Shown: positions 6,253-13,819, counted from the stretch's first letter. The stretch: 19,331 bases of DNA from Treponema sp. (GCA_020216655.1 JAIWNU010000114.1:1-19331), one strand, 5' to 3'. A program made the numbers and translations. Notes: generated by a model not told the origin, from the letters alone.

Positions 6253-7866
6253 TTAGAACCTGCCGGAGCCCAGGGCCGCGCTCAGGCTGATGGTAAGGGC
6301 AGGGCCTTTGTTTAACAGTATGTATTCGCTGTTTTTGCCCGTGCCCCACAGTGCATCGATGTACCATACAAAGGTGGGGGACAGGGAAAGGTTCATATAC
6401 TTGAAAACCTTGTAATTAAGGCTGGGGGTGAGGAAGCCCGAAAGGTCCGCCAGGTTTGCCATAAGAAGGATCGAGGCGCTTAAGTCTTTTATAAAAAGCT
6501 CTGATCGGGATACCGAGAGGGCTCCATAGTGCTGGCTTGCGCCATAAAGAAGCCCTCCAAGAACTGGAGCAAGACTATCCTGCAACGCTTGGGGGAGGAC
6601 CGTAAACTGATTAATAAGGTTTTCCCGCTCCTCATAGCTGTAGCCTTCGCCGTTATAATAGTATTGGGCGGCGATGCTGGTGTAGCCATCCCGGGCAGTG
6701 TAGAGAAAGCCTGCGGTTCCCTGGAAATACCAGCGGTCATCCCGGCTTTCAGATGTCAGTGTTGGAGTTAAGCTCGTCACATACTGCCGGTCGTTGCCCC
6801 AGCTTGCGACAGCCTCGGCAAAGAGGTCAAAGCGGCCTAGGGACCCGGTGGCGGTTGTTATGAGCCGGGGCGCCTTATCATTTTTATAATAAGCGCCGAG
6901 GCCGATCTCCCAGTTACCGAGAAGAAATTCTCCCTTGCCGGCGTAGGCAAGATCCTGGGGTTTAAAAGCTGCTGTTTCGCTGCTGGAGCTTCCCGAGGTT
7001 AAATAGCCCGGGAGGAGCAGGTAAGCCCAGAGATTGTTCTGGCTTCCGGGGATCGGGAGGAGTGCCCTGAGACTTATAGGCCCTTCCCGCTGGGCTGTTG
7101 GATCAGTCACATCGATGGCAGTAAGATTTAATACGTCTGCGGGGCTAAAGAAATAGCCTACCCCCCATTTTACGGTGTGCTTTCCGAAACGGAAGTAGGC
7201 CGCATCGTTCCAGGAAAAGTCTGTAAAGAGCTCGAAAACCTGGAGGTTGACCGTCGAAAACTTGTCTGATTTTGTTGTAACCGTAGGAGAAGGTGTCCCT
7301 ACATAGGTTGCGTCTGTTAGGAATGTAGCTGAATTGGTAAAGGGCCAGGCAGTCTTGATGCTGCCGTAAAAACGCAGGTCCTCCTGGGGGCGGGCATCGA
7401 AAAAGAGGGTGGAGGCGATGGTAGGGTCCAGGGTCGACTTGTCCGGGTTCAGGGGATCCCGGTTGTCCTCCCAGGGATTAGTCCAGGTAAAGCTCGTGCC
7501 GAGCTTACCGGTAAAGCTGCCGCCGATGCGGACCTGATCCCTTGTAAGGAAGGCCGAGACCGCGCTGGAGCCGGGCGCGGCGCCTGCGGCAGCCGCTGCT
7601 CCAGCGCTGCTAGCGCCTGCAGCACTGCTAGCACTGCTAGCGCTGCTTGCGCTTGCGGAGGCTTGGGCCGCATCGGCGGCGCCGGCCGCCGGCGCCGGAC
7701 CCGGAGCTAGGGTGTCCGGGGCAGCATCGCCAAAGAGGGCGTCTTCGTCGGTGATGATGGTGCTCGTTTGGGCAGACAGCAACTCCGGGCCGGCGCCGGG
7801 CCCAAACACGATAAGGAAGCTGAGAACTGAAAGGGAGAAAGCATGAAAACGGCGCGATATATTCAT
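6253..7866 (-). CDS. Outer-membrane beta-barrel protein with Ala/Ser-rich N-terminal linker, last gene of a Lol-like ABC operon
   Basis: A 537-residue exported protein. Residues 1-33 are a signal peptide (cleavage likely after LLSAQ). A short acidic-hydrophobic segment, ITDEDALFGD (38-47), is followed by a low-complexity Ala/Ser/Pro/Gly linker (about 49-104). The remaining 430 residues alternate aromatic and polar residues in many short strands with Gly/Asn turns and end AALGSGRF, as expected for a porin-sized barrel. Start: ATG 7866 has GGGAGGG upstream; the codon before it is TTG, in frame. It begins 14 nt after the LolA-like gene and is followed by the terminator, so it is the last gene of the operon. 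That context suggests it is the outer-membrane partner of the ABC/LolA-like machinery, as receptor, exit channel or dedicated cargo. I do not recognise a named family. Confidence 0.85.
   Translation of the reverse strand: MNISRRFHAFSLSVLSFLIVFGPGAGPELLSAQTSTIITDEDALFGDAAPDTLAPGPAPAAGAADAAQASASASSASSASSAAGASSAGAAAAAGAAPGSSAVSAFLTRDQVRIGGSFTGKLGTSFTWTNPWEDNRDPLNPDKSTLDPTIASTLFFDARPQEDLRFYGSIKTAWPFTNSATFLTDATYVGTPSPTVTTKSDKFSTVNLQVFELFTDFSWNDAAYFRFGKHTVKWGVGYFFSPADVLNLTAIDVTDPTAQREGPISLRALLPIPGSQNNLWAYLLLPGYLTSGSSSSETAAFKPQDLAYAGKGEFLLGNWEIGLGAYYKNDKAPRLITTATGSLGRFDLFAEAVASWGNDRQYVTSLTPTLTSESRDDRWYFQGTAGFLYTARDGYTSIAAQYYYNGEGYSYEERENLINQFTVLPQALQDSLAPVLGGLLYGASQHYGALSVSRSELFIKDLSASILLMANLADLSGFLTPSLNYKVFKYMNLSLSPTFVWYIDALWGTGKNSEYILLNKGPALTISLSAALGSGRF
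7621..7647 (-). repeat. In-frame 9-bp tandem repeat encoding Ala-Ser-Ser units
   Basis: Plus-strand units AGCACTGCT, AGCACTGCT and AGCGCTGCT lie head to tail, with degenerate copies on both sides (about 7590-7660), encoding the ASSASSA run in the linker of the barrel protein. Each unit is three codons, so slippage would change linker length without a frameshift. Confidence 0.8.
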
Positions 7867-7880
7867 CAACCTGGCCCTCC

Positions 7881-8717
7881 CTAATTGACCTGTTCCAGAA
7901 AAGCCTTGGTAAAGACCTTGTCAGGAAGCTTGCTGGTGGAAAGCTCGGTCATGGTGATTTGGCTCTTTTCACCCGGATTTAACTCGTCCACGATAAGCAT
8001 CTGGGAGGGGAACATTTTGCCGTTTCCCAGGTCCGCATACTTGGGATACAGGGTGGTGCGCATTTTTTTGCCCGATACCGAATAGTCTTCCTGTTTAAGG
8101 AGCAGGTTCCCATCCTTACGGACAAAGAGCTTACTCACGTCATAGGAAACCTTGTCGTTTTTTGCCTTGAGGCTGATAATCCAGACGGGGAACTTGCCGA
8201 GCATACCATCTTCGGTTCCGCTGACATCGTAATCATCTAGAATGGTGCGGCGGCTAAAGTCGGAGTTTTTAGCGTCCGAATTGTTCAGGTTTTCTTTAAG
8301 GCTCGAATGGGTGAACTTGCGGCTCGAGGGATCGTAGAACCAGACATTGTCCCCTTCTTTTAAGTACCCCTGGCCCTTGCTGGCCTCGGGCTGCTGGATG
8401 AGCAGGGTGAACTGGTTCTTGGAATCCCTGCGGAACATCCTGATCTGAGTGAGGGCAGCCTTTTCACCCGGTTTTTCCGACACGATGGTAAAGACCCCGG
8501 TAAAATCCAGGCCGGAAAAATCGTTCATGGCGTCCAGTTTTGAGAGGATTGCCTTTACATCCGGCTGGGTCTGGGCAAAGAGGGCCCCTTGAGGGGCTGC
8601 GAAAAACATGAGCGCCGCAGCAAGCCCCATGAGTACGGTTCTGAAAGCTGGCGCAATCTTAGCGGGCCCTATTGGGAGCCTTGGTCTGTTCTGGCTAAAA
8701 TATTTAGAACGCTTCAT
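7881..8717 (-). CDS. LolA-like outer-membrane lipoprotein-sorting protein
   Basis: A 278-residue periplasmic protein resembling the outer membrane lipoprotein-sorting family with the LolA/LolB fold. Residues 1-48 are a long signal peptide with hydrophobic core VLMGLAAALMFF, ending GALFAQ. The mature part has the family's pattern of alternating strands: QFTLLIQQPEASKGQGYLK, then GDNVWFYDPSSRKFTHS, KFPVWIISLKAK and RTTLYPKYADLGNGKMFPS. Start: ATG 8717 has AGAGGAG 6 nt upstream; an in-frame ATG at 8747 lacks one and would place ten polar residues before the signal. The lead-in overlaps the end of the permease operon spacing, so the genes are cotranscribed. Proteins of this fold ferry lipid or lipoprotein from an inner-membrane extractor; the adjacent LolCDE-type transporter fits. 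The cargo is unknown. Confidence 0.85.
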   Translation of the reverse strand: MKRSKYFSQNRPRLPIGPAKIAPAFRTVLMGLAAALMFFAAPQGALFAQTQPDVKAILSKLDAMNDFSGLDFTGVFTIVSEKPGEKAALTQIRMFRRDSKNQFTLLIQQPEASKGQGYLKEGDNVWFYDPSSRKFTHSSLKENLNNSDAKNSDFSRRTILDDYDVSGTEDGMLGKFPVWIISLKAKNDKVSYDVSKLFVRKDGNLLLKQEDYSVSGKKMRTTLYPKYADLGNGKMFPSQMLIVDELNPGEKSQITMTELSTSKLPDKVFTKAFLEQVN

Positions 8718-8749
8718 ATAAAACTCCTCTGTGTATTCTTGATTCATTC

Positions 8750-10081
8750 TTATTTGCTGCTCCGCAGGGCGTCGGCAGGTTCCAATTTTGCGGCCCGCCG
8801 GGCCGGCAGAAATGCTGCAAGGACTGTGAGCAGTACTACTAAGAGGACATGCAGTGTTGACTGGGAGACCTGGGGTATAAAGGAAAGGTGGCCGTTCTTC
8901 ATAAAGAGGGCAAAGAAGGTCCCGGTTCCAAAATTGATGAATGAAAGGAGGAGCATCACAATTCCTGCGGTTGCGAAGCCCGCAAGGACACCTCCCAGGG
9001 CAAGGAAGGCAGCTTCCAGGATAAAAAGGTTCCGTACATCCGGGCGCTGCAGTCCCAGGGCCCGCATGGTGCCGATTTCCTTGGTCCGTTCGTAAATGAT
9101 GATCCTAAAGGTATTGAGTATGCCCACAAGAATGATAATAAAAAGAACCACCAGGATGACCGTACTCACCGTATTGAGGATTTGGACCACCTGTTCGATC
9201 TGGGAAATCGTATCATTAATGGTATAAACACGGTACTTGGTGCCTTCCCAGGTTTCTTTGCGGGCGAGCTGGGCAAGCTTCTGATACCGGGACTGGCCGG
9301 GATTGCTTGCACTTGTCAGGGTGCCCGGGGCAAGCTCGAATACGGGAGCCCGGGCTTTAAGGGCTGCTTTTACAGTCTCTGCTACCTTGTCTGATTTAGT
9401 GAGGTCTGAGAGCATAATGCCCAGTGACTGGTATTCGTCGGTCCCGAGGCCGATAAGGCTGTTTAGGTATGCCTTGGGGGTATAAGCGAGCATTTGATCA
9501 AAAAGGCCCATGCTGGGCATAATGCCCGCTACCCGGAACTCACCTACGTTGAACTGGCCCGTCACGGTCTTGGTTTGTGCAAGGAGCCGGTCCCCTACAT
9601 CAATTTTAAGTCTTTGTGCAACCTGTTCGCTTACAAACAGGGCATTGGGCGTGGTAGCCTGGTCAAAACCGCCCTTTATGAACCGAACCCGTTCCCGCAG
9701 GAGCCGCTCTTTTTCGAAATCGACCCCAATAATGGACTGTTGGACCTTTTTCCCTTCGAATATAAGGGTCACGGCGGCTCCGGACCGTTTCTGGATGTAC
9801 GCATCTCCAAGCCCTGCAGCCTGTAAAGTCTCATTTATCAGCTTGTCGTCCCGGATAATTTCCAGATTTTTACCGCTGGGGGATTTTTCGACCCCTTCGA
9901 TAAAGACATGCCCCGCAAAGAGGTGAGCTATGTTGGCTGCTACGTTGCCGACGAGTCCTCCGGCGAGGCTCGTAATGACCGTTACTATCATAATACCAAA
10001 GGCGATGGCCCCGCCTAAAAGGAAGCTCCGCCGTTTCTGGCGGCTTAAGTTTCTAAAGGCCATTAGAATAAGGCTGTTCAT
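8750..10081 (-). CDS. ABC transporter permease, FtsX/MacB/LolE type
   Basis: A 443-residue inner-membrane permease of the type VII (MacB/LolCE/FtsX) ABC class. One membrane helix lies near residues 19-40, then an extracytoplasmic domain of about 250 residues, then three C-terminal helices (about 300-325, 352-382, 405-430). The coupling region reads ERTKEIGTMRALGLQR, the family hallmark. Such proteins do not form a conventional transport channel; they use ATP hydrolysis in the cytoplasm to drive extraction or conformational change on the periplasmic side. The start ATG has AGGAG 7 nt upstream, overlapping the stop of the preceding permease (10-nt gap), and the stop lies 32 nt before the LolA-like gene's start. 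With the other permease it probably forms a heterodimer. Confidence 0.92.
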   Translation of the reverse strand: MNSLILMAFRNLSRQKRRSFLLGGAIAFGIMIVTVITSLAGGLVGNVAANIAHLFAGHVFIEGVEKSPSGKNLEIIRDDKLINETLQAAGLGDAYIQKRSGAAVTLIFEGKKVQQSIIGVDFEKERLLRERVRFIKGGFDQATTPNALFVSEQVAQRLKIDVGDRLLAQTKTVTGQFNVGEFRVAGIMPSMGLFDQMLAYTPKAYLNSLIGLGTDEYQSLGIMLSDLTKSDKVAETVKAALKARAPVFELAPGTLTSASNPGQSRYQKLAQLARKETWEGTKYRVYTINDTISQIEQVVQILNTVSTVILVVLFIIILVGILNTFRIIIYERTKEIGTMRALGLQRPDVRNLFILEAAFLALGGVLAGFATAGIVMLLLSFINFGTGTFFALFMKNGHLSFIPQVSQSTLHVLLVVLLTVLAAFLPARRAAKLEPADALRSSK

Positions 10082-10091
10082 TTTTTTACTC

Positions 10092-11591
10092 CTAGTCTGC
10101 CTGGATGGCTTTAACCGGCTGGATCTTCAGGGCCAGGGATACGGGATACAGGTGCGCTAGGTATCCGACAATAAAAACCAGTATCACCGAGGACACAAAG
10201 GATGGGAGCGCCGGGCTTAAGTGCAATACATCGCCGCCAAAAAGCATGACTAAAAGGCCGTTGTCCCCCGCGCTGATATGGAGGGCATTCAAAATGGCCA
10301 CGATAATCATGGATAGAACGGCGCCGATAAGCCCGAAGACCGCGGTGAGGGACAGGGTTTCGGCCAGGAAAAGCCGTTTAATCGTTTTCCGGTGAGCCCC
10401 CAGGGCCCGCATCGTGCCGATTTCGCTGGTCCGTTCAATGACCGAAATCACCAGGGTATTCATCATAATGATGACCGCTACCACGGAAACGAGGAGTATG
10501 GCGATGATAAAGACAATGCGGACTATATCGGAAAATTTGCCGTAGGTACCCGCCGCTCCTTGCCAGTTTGTCGCATGGGCATCGATGCCTTCAGCGGCAA
10601 ACCACTTATTCAAGTCTTGAATGAAAAGGGGTGCTAAGGCTGGATGGTTCAGCCGGATCAGGATAAAGTGCCAGGCTCCCGTATCAGCCTGATTGAGCCG
10701 TTCCCGTTCGGCGGAACTGGAAAGGCTCTGTGCAATGGCATCCAGATTTACCGTGCTGGTCTGGACCGAGTCCACCATGTCGTCGGAGAAAAGGTCATCG
10801 GTGTTGCCAATCGACAAAAGCTGTTTTTCGGTGTCTGAGATCTGGCTTGCTTCGTTCGCGCCTACGGTAAGGCCCCCCAGCACCCGGGCGGTATCAATGT
10901 CCGCAAAGGACATAAAGTCCGGCAGGCTGCTCGAAAGGCTCCGTTTATAGATTCCTTTAACCGGAAGCTCTCGTATCTTAAAGTTTTGGGTGCCAAATCC
11001 GGTGACAAGTACCTTGTCCCCCACATGGACTTGTTTTTTGAACCGCTTTTCCAGTTTTTCTATTTGTCCCCGGGTGAGCATTATGCCCGGTTCGCCTGGT
11101 TTAAGGTATGAACCTTCTTCTAATTCTATAGAAGGAAACATGGAAAAGTACCGATCCCCATCTACGCCAAACACGATAGTGATGGGAGGCCCTGTTGGCT
11201 CTTCTTCGGAGCTGACCACATCCTGGATCTCCTCCGCCGCATCCAGGGTAAGGAGCCCGTAAGCTACGGACATACTCGCCGAGGATTTAACATCCGATAG
11301 GCTGGCTAAGTGCGTTTGGACTTTGTCAAAATCGGGGATAACCGGTATCTCACCGGTTTCGCTGCCCCCCTCGCCAAAAACAGAAACCGCCGTGGCAGAG
11401 GGTCCGTAGATCATAACATCGCCAGTAAAATTTTCGATAAATGCCTTTTGGACTCCCCGTTTGGATGAGTCCAGGAGGGAATTCCCAATAAGAAGGATGA
11501 TTACCCCCAGAGCAATAAAGGAACCGATAATGAGGCTTTTTGCTCTGTGTTCCCATATATTGCGAAAAGCGATACGCAGTATGACTGGCAT
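10092..11591 (-). CDS. ABC transporter permease, FtsX/MacB/LolC type
   Basis: A 499-residue permease paralogous to the next gene. It has one N-terminal helix (20-40), a periplasmic domain of about 320 residues, and three C-terminal helices (about 359-385, 414-437, 463-485). ERTSEIGTMRALGAHRKTI marks the FtsX/MacB family. The periplasmic domain is larger than its partner's and includes an acidic insertion with TDDLFSDD at 264-271 followed by a Ser-rich stretch. Its ATG lies 3 nt after the ATPase stop, with GGAG inside the end of that gene. Two different permeases with one ATPase is the LolCDE arrangement rather than the MacB homodimer. This supports a lipoprotein- or lipid-extracting complex, but an antimicrobial-peptide or other exporter role cannot be excluded. 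Confidence 0.92.
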   Translation of the reverse strand: MPVILRIAFRNIWEHRAKSLIIGSFIALGVIILLIGNSLLDSSKRGVQKAFIENFTGDVMIYGPSATAVSVFGEGGSETGEIPVIPDFDKVQTHLASLSDVKSSASMSVAYGLLTLDAAEEIQDVVSSEEEPTGPPITIVFGVDGDRYFSMFPSIELEEGSYLKPGEPGIMLTRGQIEKLEKRFKKQVHVGDKVLVTGFGTQNFKIRELPVKGIYKRSLSSSLPDFMSFADIDTARVLGGLTVGANEASQISDTEKQLLSIGNTDDLFSDDMVDSVQTSTVNLDAIAQSLSSSAERERLNQADTGAWHFILIRLNHPALAPLFIQDLNKWFAAEGIDAHATNWQGAAGTYGKFSDIVRIVFIIAILLVSVVAVIIMMNTLVISVIERTSEIGTMRALGAHRKTIKRLFLAETLSLTAVFGLIGAVLSMIIVAILNALHISAGDNGLLVMLFGGDVLHLSPALPSFVSSVILVFIVGYLAHLYPVSLALKIQPVKAIQAD

Positions 11592-11594
11592 ATA

Positions 11595-12332
11595 TTAACT
11601 CCGTGCTTCGGCCGTCGCAGGTTCGCCGCAGGCTGGGGTCTTGTCTTTCCGGTAGTTCTCTGTCACAAGGCCGTCCCTGAGACGTATTACATGGTCGGCT
11701 ATATCAACAATTTTTGCATCGTGGGTGGAAAATATAAAAGTTGTGTCCAGTTCACGGTTAATTTTTTTCATCAATTCGATAATCTGTTCCCCCGTGGCTG
11801 AGTCCAGATTGGCAGTCGGTTCGTCGGCCAGAACAATCTTTGGTTTTGTCACCAAGGCCCGGGCTATAGCAACCCGCTGCCGCTGGCCTCCAGAAAGTTC
11901 GTTCGGTTTATGGCGGATCCAATCGGAAAGCCCCACTTCGTTGATGAGGTATTTTATCCAATCGTCCCGTTCTTGCTTGCTCATGGCGTTTTTTCCAAGC
12001 AGCAGGGGGAATTCAATGTTTTCATAGACATTCAATACAGGAATAAGGTTGAAGGACTGAAAAATAAAACCGATAGTATCATGCCGGAGGGTTGTAAGCT
12101 GCCGGTCGTTTAAGCCTGAAATGGGCTGGCCTTCTATAAATACTTCTCCCGAAGTCGGCGTGTCGATAAGGCCGATCATATTAAGAATGGTGGTCTTGCC
12201 GGACCCGGATGGACCGGCGATAGAGATGAAGTCTCCCCGTTCAATACAGAACGAAACACCCTTTACGGCTTCCACCTGCACCTTGCCCAGCGGATAGGTT
12301 TTCTTTACGTCCTGCAGTTCAATAATTGCCAT
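11595..12332 (-). CDS. ABC transporter ATP-binding protein, LolD/MacB type
   Basis: A 245-residue ATPase that powers the two downstream permeases from the cytoplasmic face. All motifs are intact: Walker A GPSGSGKTT (about 39-47), Q-loop in FIFQSFNLIPVLNVYEN, signature LSGGQRQRVAIARAL, Walker B IVLADEPTANLD, and the switch His in STHD. The FQSFNLIP and ENIEFPLLL segments are typical of the LolD/MacB/FtsE group. The start has GAGGAG 6 nt upstream. The final 15 residues (KTPACGEPATAEARS) are a divergent tail. It is the first gene of the operon, 120 nt after the RHH gene, and the next gene starts 3 nt after its stop. Confidence 0.95.
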   Translation of the reverse strand: MAIIELQDVKKTYPLGKVQVEAVKGVSFCIERGDFISIAGPSGSGKTTILNMIGLIDTPTSGEVFIEGQPISGLNDRQLTTLRHDTIGFIFQSFNLIPVLNVYENIEFPLLLGKNAMSKQERDDWIKYLINEVGLSDWIRHKPNELSGGQRQRVAIARALVTKPKIVLADEPTANLDSATGEQIIELMKKINRELDTTFIFSTHDAKIVDIADHVIRLRDGLVTENYRKDKTPACGEPATAEARS

Positions 12333-12452
12333 ATATTACTCCTCTTTGGCACTATTACCGTTTTTATACGGTTTTTCGGACCCAACGGCGTCCGTTTAGT
12401 TAAAAATACTGCTTTGTTGCATCAAAAACTATTAAAAAATGATGAGAGTGTG
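12333..12452 (-). other. Intergenic leader of the export operon with two small inverted repeats
   Basis: These 120 nt between the RHH gene and the ATPase contain ACCGT/ACGGT (12357-12361 with 12368-12372) and CGGAC/GTCCG (12377-12381 with 12390-12394), both 5-bp stems. Neither is followed by a T-run in the minus direction. An A/T-rich stretch with TATAAA and TATTTT is present, but I could not pair either with a convincing -35 element. The operon may have its own promoter here or be read through from the SPFH-RHH transcript. Confidence 0.35.
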
Positions 12453-12659
12453 CTATTCTCCAGAATCCTCTGGATCGTTCTTTTCCAGTCTTTTTCCACG
12501 CCGCTGCCTCACGCATTCGGTCAGCAAGTATTCTATCTGCCCGTTGATAGAGCGGAAATCGTCCTCTGCCCATGCGGCAAGTTCGTTCCATAGCTTGGGA
12601 GAAATTCTGAGGATTATCTGTTTTTTCTTGTCGTTGCTATTGTTTTCCGATTGATCCAT
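12453..12659 (-). CDS. Small Arc-type ribbon-helix-helix DNA-binding protein
   Basis: A 68-residue protein with the Arc/MetJ-like ribbon-helix-helix fold: a basic N-terminal strand (KKKQIILRIS), helix A (PKLWNELAAWAEDDF), then RSINGQIEYLLTECVRQRR, where R-S-I-N-x-x-I matches the Arc turn and helix B. These proteins dimerise through the strand and bind repeated operator half-sites, usually controlling their own operon. The ATG has GGAGA 7 nt upstream and lies 28 nt after the SPFH stop, so the two are cotranscribed. The palindrome pair at 13721-13739 upstream of SPFH is its most likely target (inference). An antitoxin role is possible in principle, but no toxin-like gene is adjacent; the partner is a membrane protein. 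Confidence 0.85.
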   Translation of the reverse strand: MDQSENNSNDKKKQIILRISPKLWNELAAWAEDDFRSINGQIEYLLTECVRQRRGKRLEKNDPEDSGE

Positions 12660-12686
12660 AGAAATTTCTCCGCAAGCAAGTGCTTT

Positions 12687-13697
12687 CTAATAAATCGTTC
12701 CTGAATTGACCACCGGCTGTGCGTCACGGTTGCCGCAGAGGACTACAAGCAGGTTGCTTACCATGGCAGCCTTCCGTTCCTCATCAAGGTCAACGATGTT
12801 GTTGGTGCTGAGTTTTTCCAGGGCCATTTCTACCATACCGACGGCACCCTCAACAATGAGCTGCCGGGCAGCGACGACTGCGGTAGCCTGTTGTTTCTGC
12901 AGCATGGCCGTGGCAATTTCCGGGGCATAGGAAAGATGGGTAATTCGGGCTTCGATGATTTCCAAGCCTGCTATGGCAACCTTAGACTGGATTTCTTCCT
13001 TGAGCTGCTCTGCCAGTTCCTGACTGCTGCCCCGCAGGGATTTTTCTTTTTCTTCGTCGCTTGAGTCATAAGGATAGAGCCGGACTATGTTCCGCAGGGC
13101 CGAATCACACTGGATTGAGAGAAACTCGGTGTAGTTATCCACATTAAATACCGCCTTTGCGGTGTTAACCACTTTCCACACCACCACAATGCCAATGATA
13201 ATGGGGTTTCCTAAAGCGTCATTTATTTTCTGCTTTTCGTTGTTAAGCGTCAGGACCTTTAAGGAGATTTTCTTGTTGGCCTGTTTGTTTTCAGCGGCCG
13301 GAATCGAAATGTTTCCCAATTTTACCTGCTGTTTTTCACCGCCGACAGAACCGGTTGAAGGCTCCTGGCTGCTTGGGGCTACGGGACTTACAAAGGGATT
13401 AACAAAGAAAAAGCCCGGACCTTTCAATGTTCCGTAATAGGTTCCGAACAGGGTTAATACGAGGGCTTCATTCGGTTTAAGAATCTTAAGTCCTGCATAC
13501 AGGATTGGGCCTACAATAAAGCCATACAAGCCGGTGATGACCATGAGCAAGATATTCTGGATATTTGGTCCCCGGTCCATCTGGATTGCTGCAAAAATAA
13601 AACCGCCGATCGCTGCCAATATCAGTAGACTGTTTATAATAAGCACCGCCATTCCGCTGGTATGGGGGGCTTCCCGCTCTTCGTATTCGGTCTTCAT
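12687..13697 (-). CDS. SPFH/band 7 (stomatin/prohibitin-like) membrane protein
   Basis: A 336-residue membrane-scaffold protein. Two hydrophobic helices (about 15-40 and 46-70) are followed by the band 7 domain, beginning LKPNEALVLTLFGTYYGTLKGPG, and including the late signature ITHLSYAPEIATAMLQKQQA. SPFH proteins oligomerise into membrane microdomains and often regulate proteases or stress responses. Start: ATG 13697 has TGGAGG 7 nt upstream; an earlier in-frame TTG at 13718 lacks one. The linker of the SPFH domain has a Ser/Gly/Gln-rich insertion (APSSQEPSTGSVGG). It is the first gene of a two-gene operon with the RHH protein and is divergent from the GGDEF sensor. Substrate or partner unknown. 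Confidence 0.9.
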   Translation of the reverse strand: MKTEYEEREAPHTSGMAVLIINSLLILAAIGGFIFAAIQMDRGPNIQNILLMVITGLYGFIVGPILYAGLKILKPNEALVLTLFGTYYGTLKGPGFFFVNPFVSPVAPSSQEPSTGSVGGEKQQVKLGNISIPAAENKQANKKISLKVLTLNNEKQKINDALGNPIIIGIVVVWKVVNTAKAVFNVDNYTEFLSIQCDSALRNIVRLYPYDSSDEEKEKSLRGSSQELAEQLKEEIQSKVAIAGLEIIEARITHLSYAPEIATAMLQKQQATAVVAARQLIVEGAVGMVEMALEKLSTNNIVDLDEERKAAMVSNLLVVLCGNRDAQPVVNSGTIY

Positions 13698-13720
13698 AAT
13701 AGAACCTCCAATATTCAAAG

Positions 13721-13739
13721 TGATATCAAATTGATATCA
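13721..13739. promoter_or_regulatory. Tandem TGATATCA palindrome, candidate RHH operator
   Basis: Two identical perfect 8-bp palindromes, TGATATCA, at 13721-13728 and 13732-13739, separated by AAT, giving an exact 11-bp period (one helical turn). The site covers the predicted +1 to +19 region of the SPFH-RHH promoter, so a bound protein would block initiation. Repeats with one-turn spacing suit cooperative binding of RHH dimers such as Arc. The sequence is seen directly; the identity of the binder is inferred from the RHH gene in the operon. Confidence 0.6.
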
Positions 13740-13745
13740 TAATGT

Positions 13746-13774
13746 ATGTTAATGCCTTAACAACAATTTGTCAA
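13746..13774 (-). promoter_or_regulatory. Promoter of the SPFH-RHH operon
   Basis: On the minus strand a perfect -35 TTGACA (13774-13769) is followed after 17 nt by TAACAT (13751-13746). The predicted start near 13739 leaves a leader of about 42 nt with TGGAGG before the ATG at 13697. The -35 lies inside the inverted repeat at 13767-13783. An alternative TATGAT box lies just downstream. Confidence 0.6.
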
Positions 13775-13783
13775 CAAGACAAA
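13767..13783. promoter_or_regulatory. Inverted repeat TTTGTC-N5-GACAAA in the divergent promoter region
   Basis: TTTGTC (13767-13772) and GACAAA (13778-13783) form a perfect 6-bp inverted repeat around AACAA. It overlaps the minus-strand -35 and is unlike the TGATATCA pair, so it may be a second operator for another factor acting on SPFH-RHH, on the divergent sensor gene, or on both. Confidence 0.4.
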
Positions 13784-13819
13784 ATAGGCTTTACCATGGA
13801 AGTTTGTAGGCCTATGCAT

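Noticed and set aside
7560..7700. Repetitive GC-rich stretch considered as a CRISPR-like or noncoding repeat
   Set aside because: The units are 9 bp, contiguous, without spacers, and in frame with the Ala/Ser linker of a coding gene.
8589..9095. A 168-codon plus-strand open frame across the LolA-like gene and permease
   Set aside because: It is antisense to two well-supported genes, spans their junction and has an Arg-rich, Ser-rich composition typical of shadow frames.
12357..12394. Two 5-bp inverted repeats considered as a riboswitch or attenuator for the export operon
   Set aside because: The stems are short, there is no recognisable ligand-binding architecture and no T-run in the operon direction.
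12434..12460. Hairpin plus T-run after the RHH gene considered as an operon terminator
   Set aside because: Only a 4-bp GAGA/TCTC stem with a 9-nt loop; too weak to claim, so readthrough into the export operon stays open.
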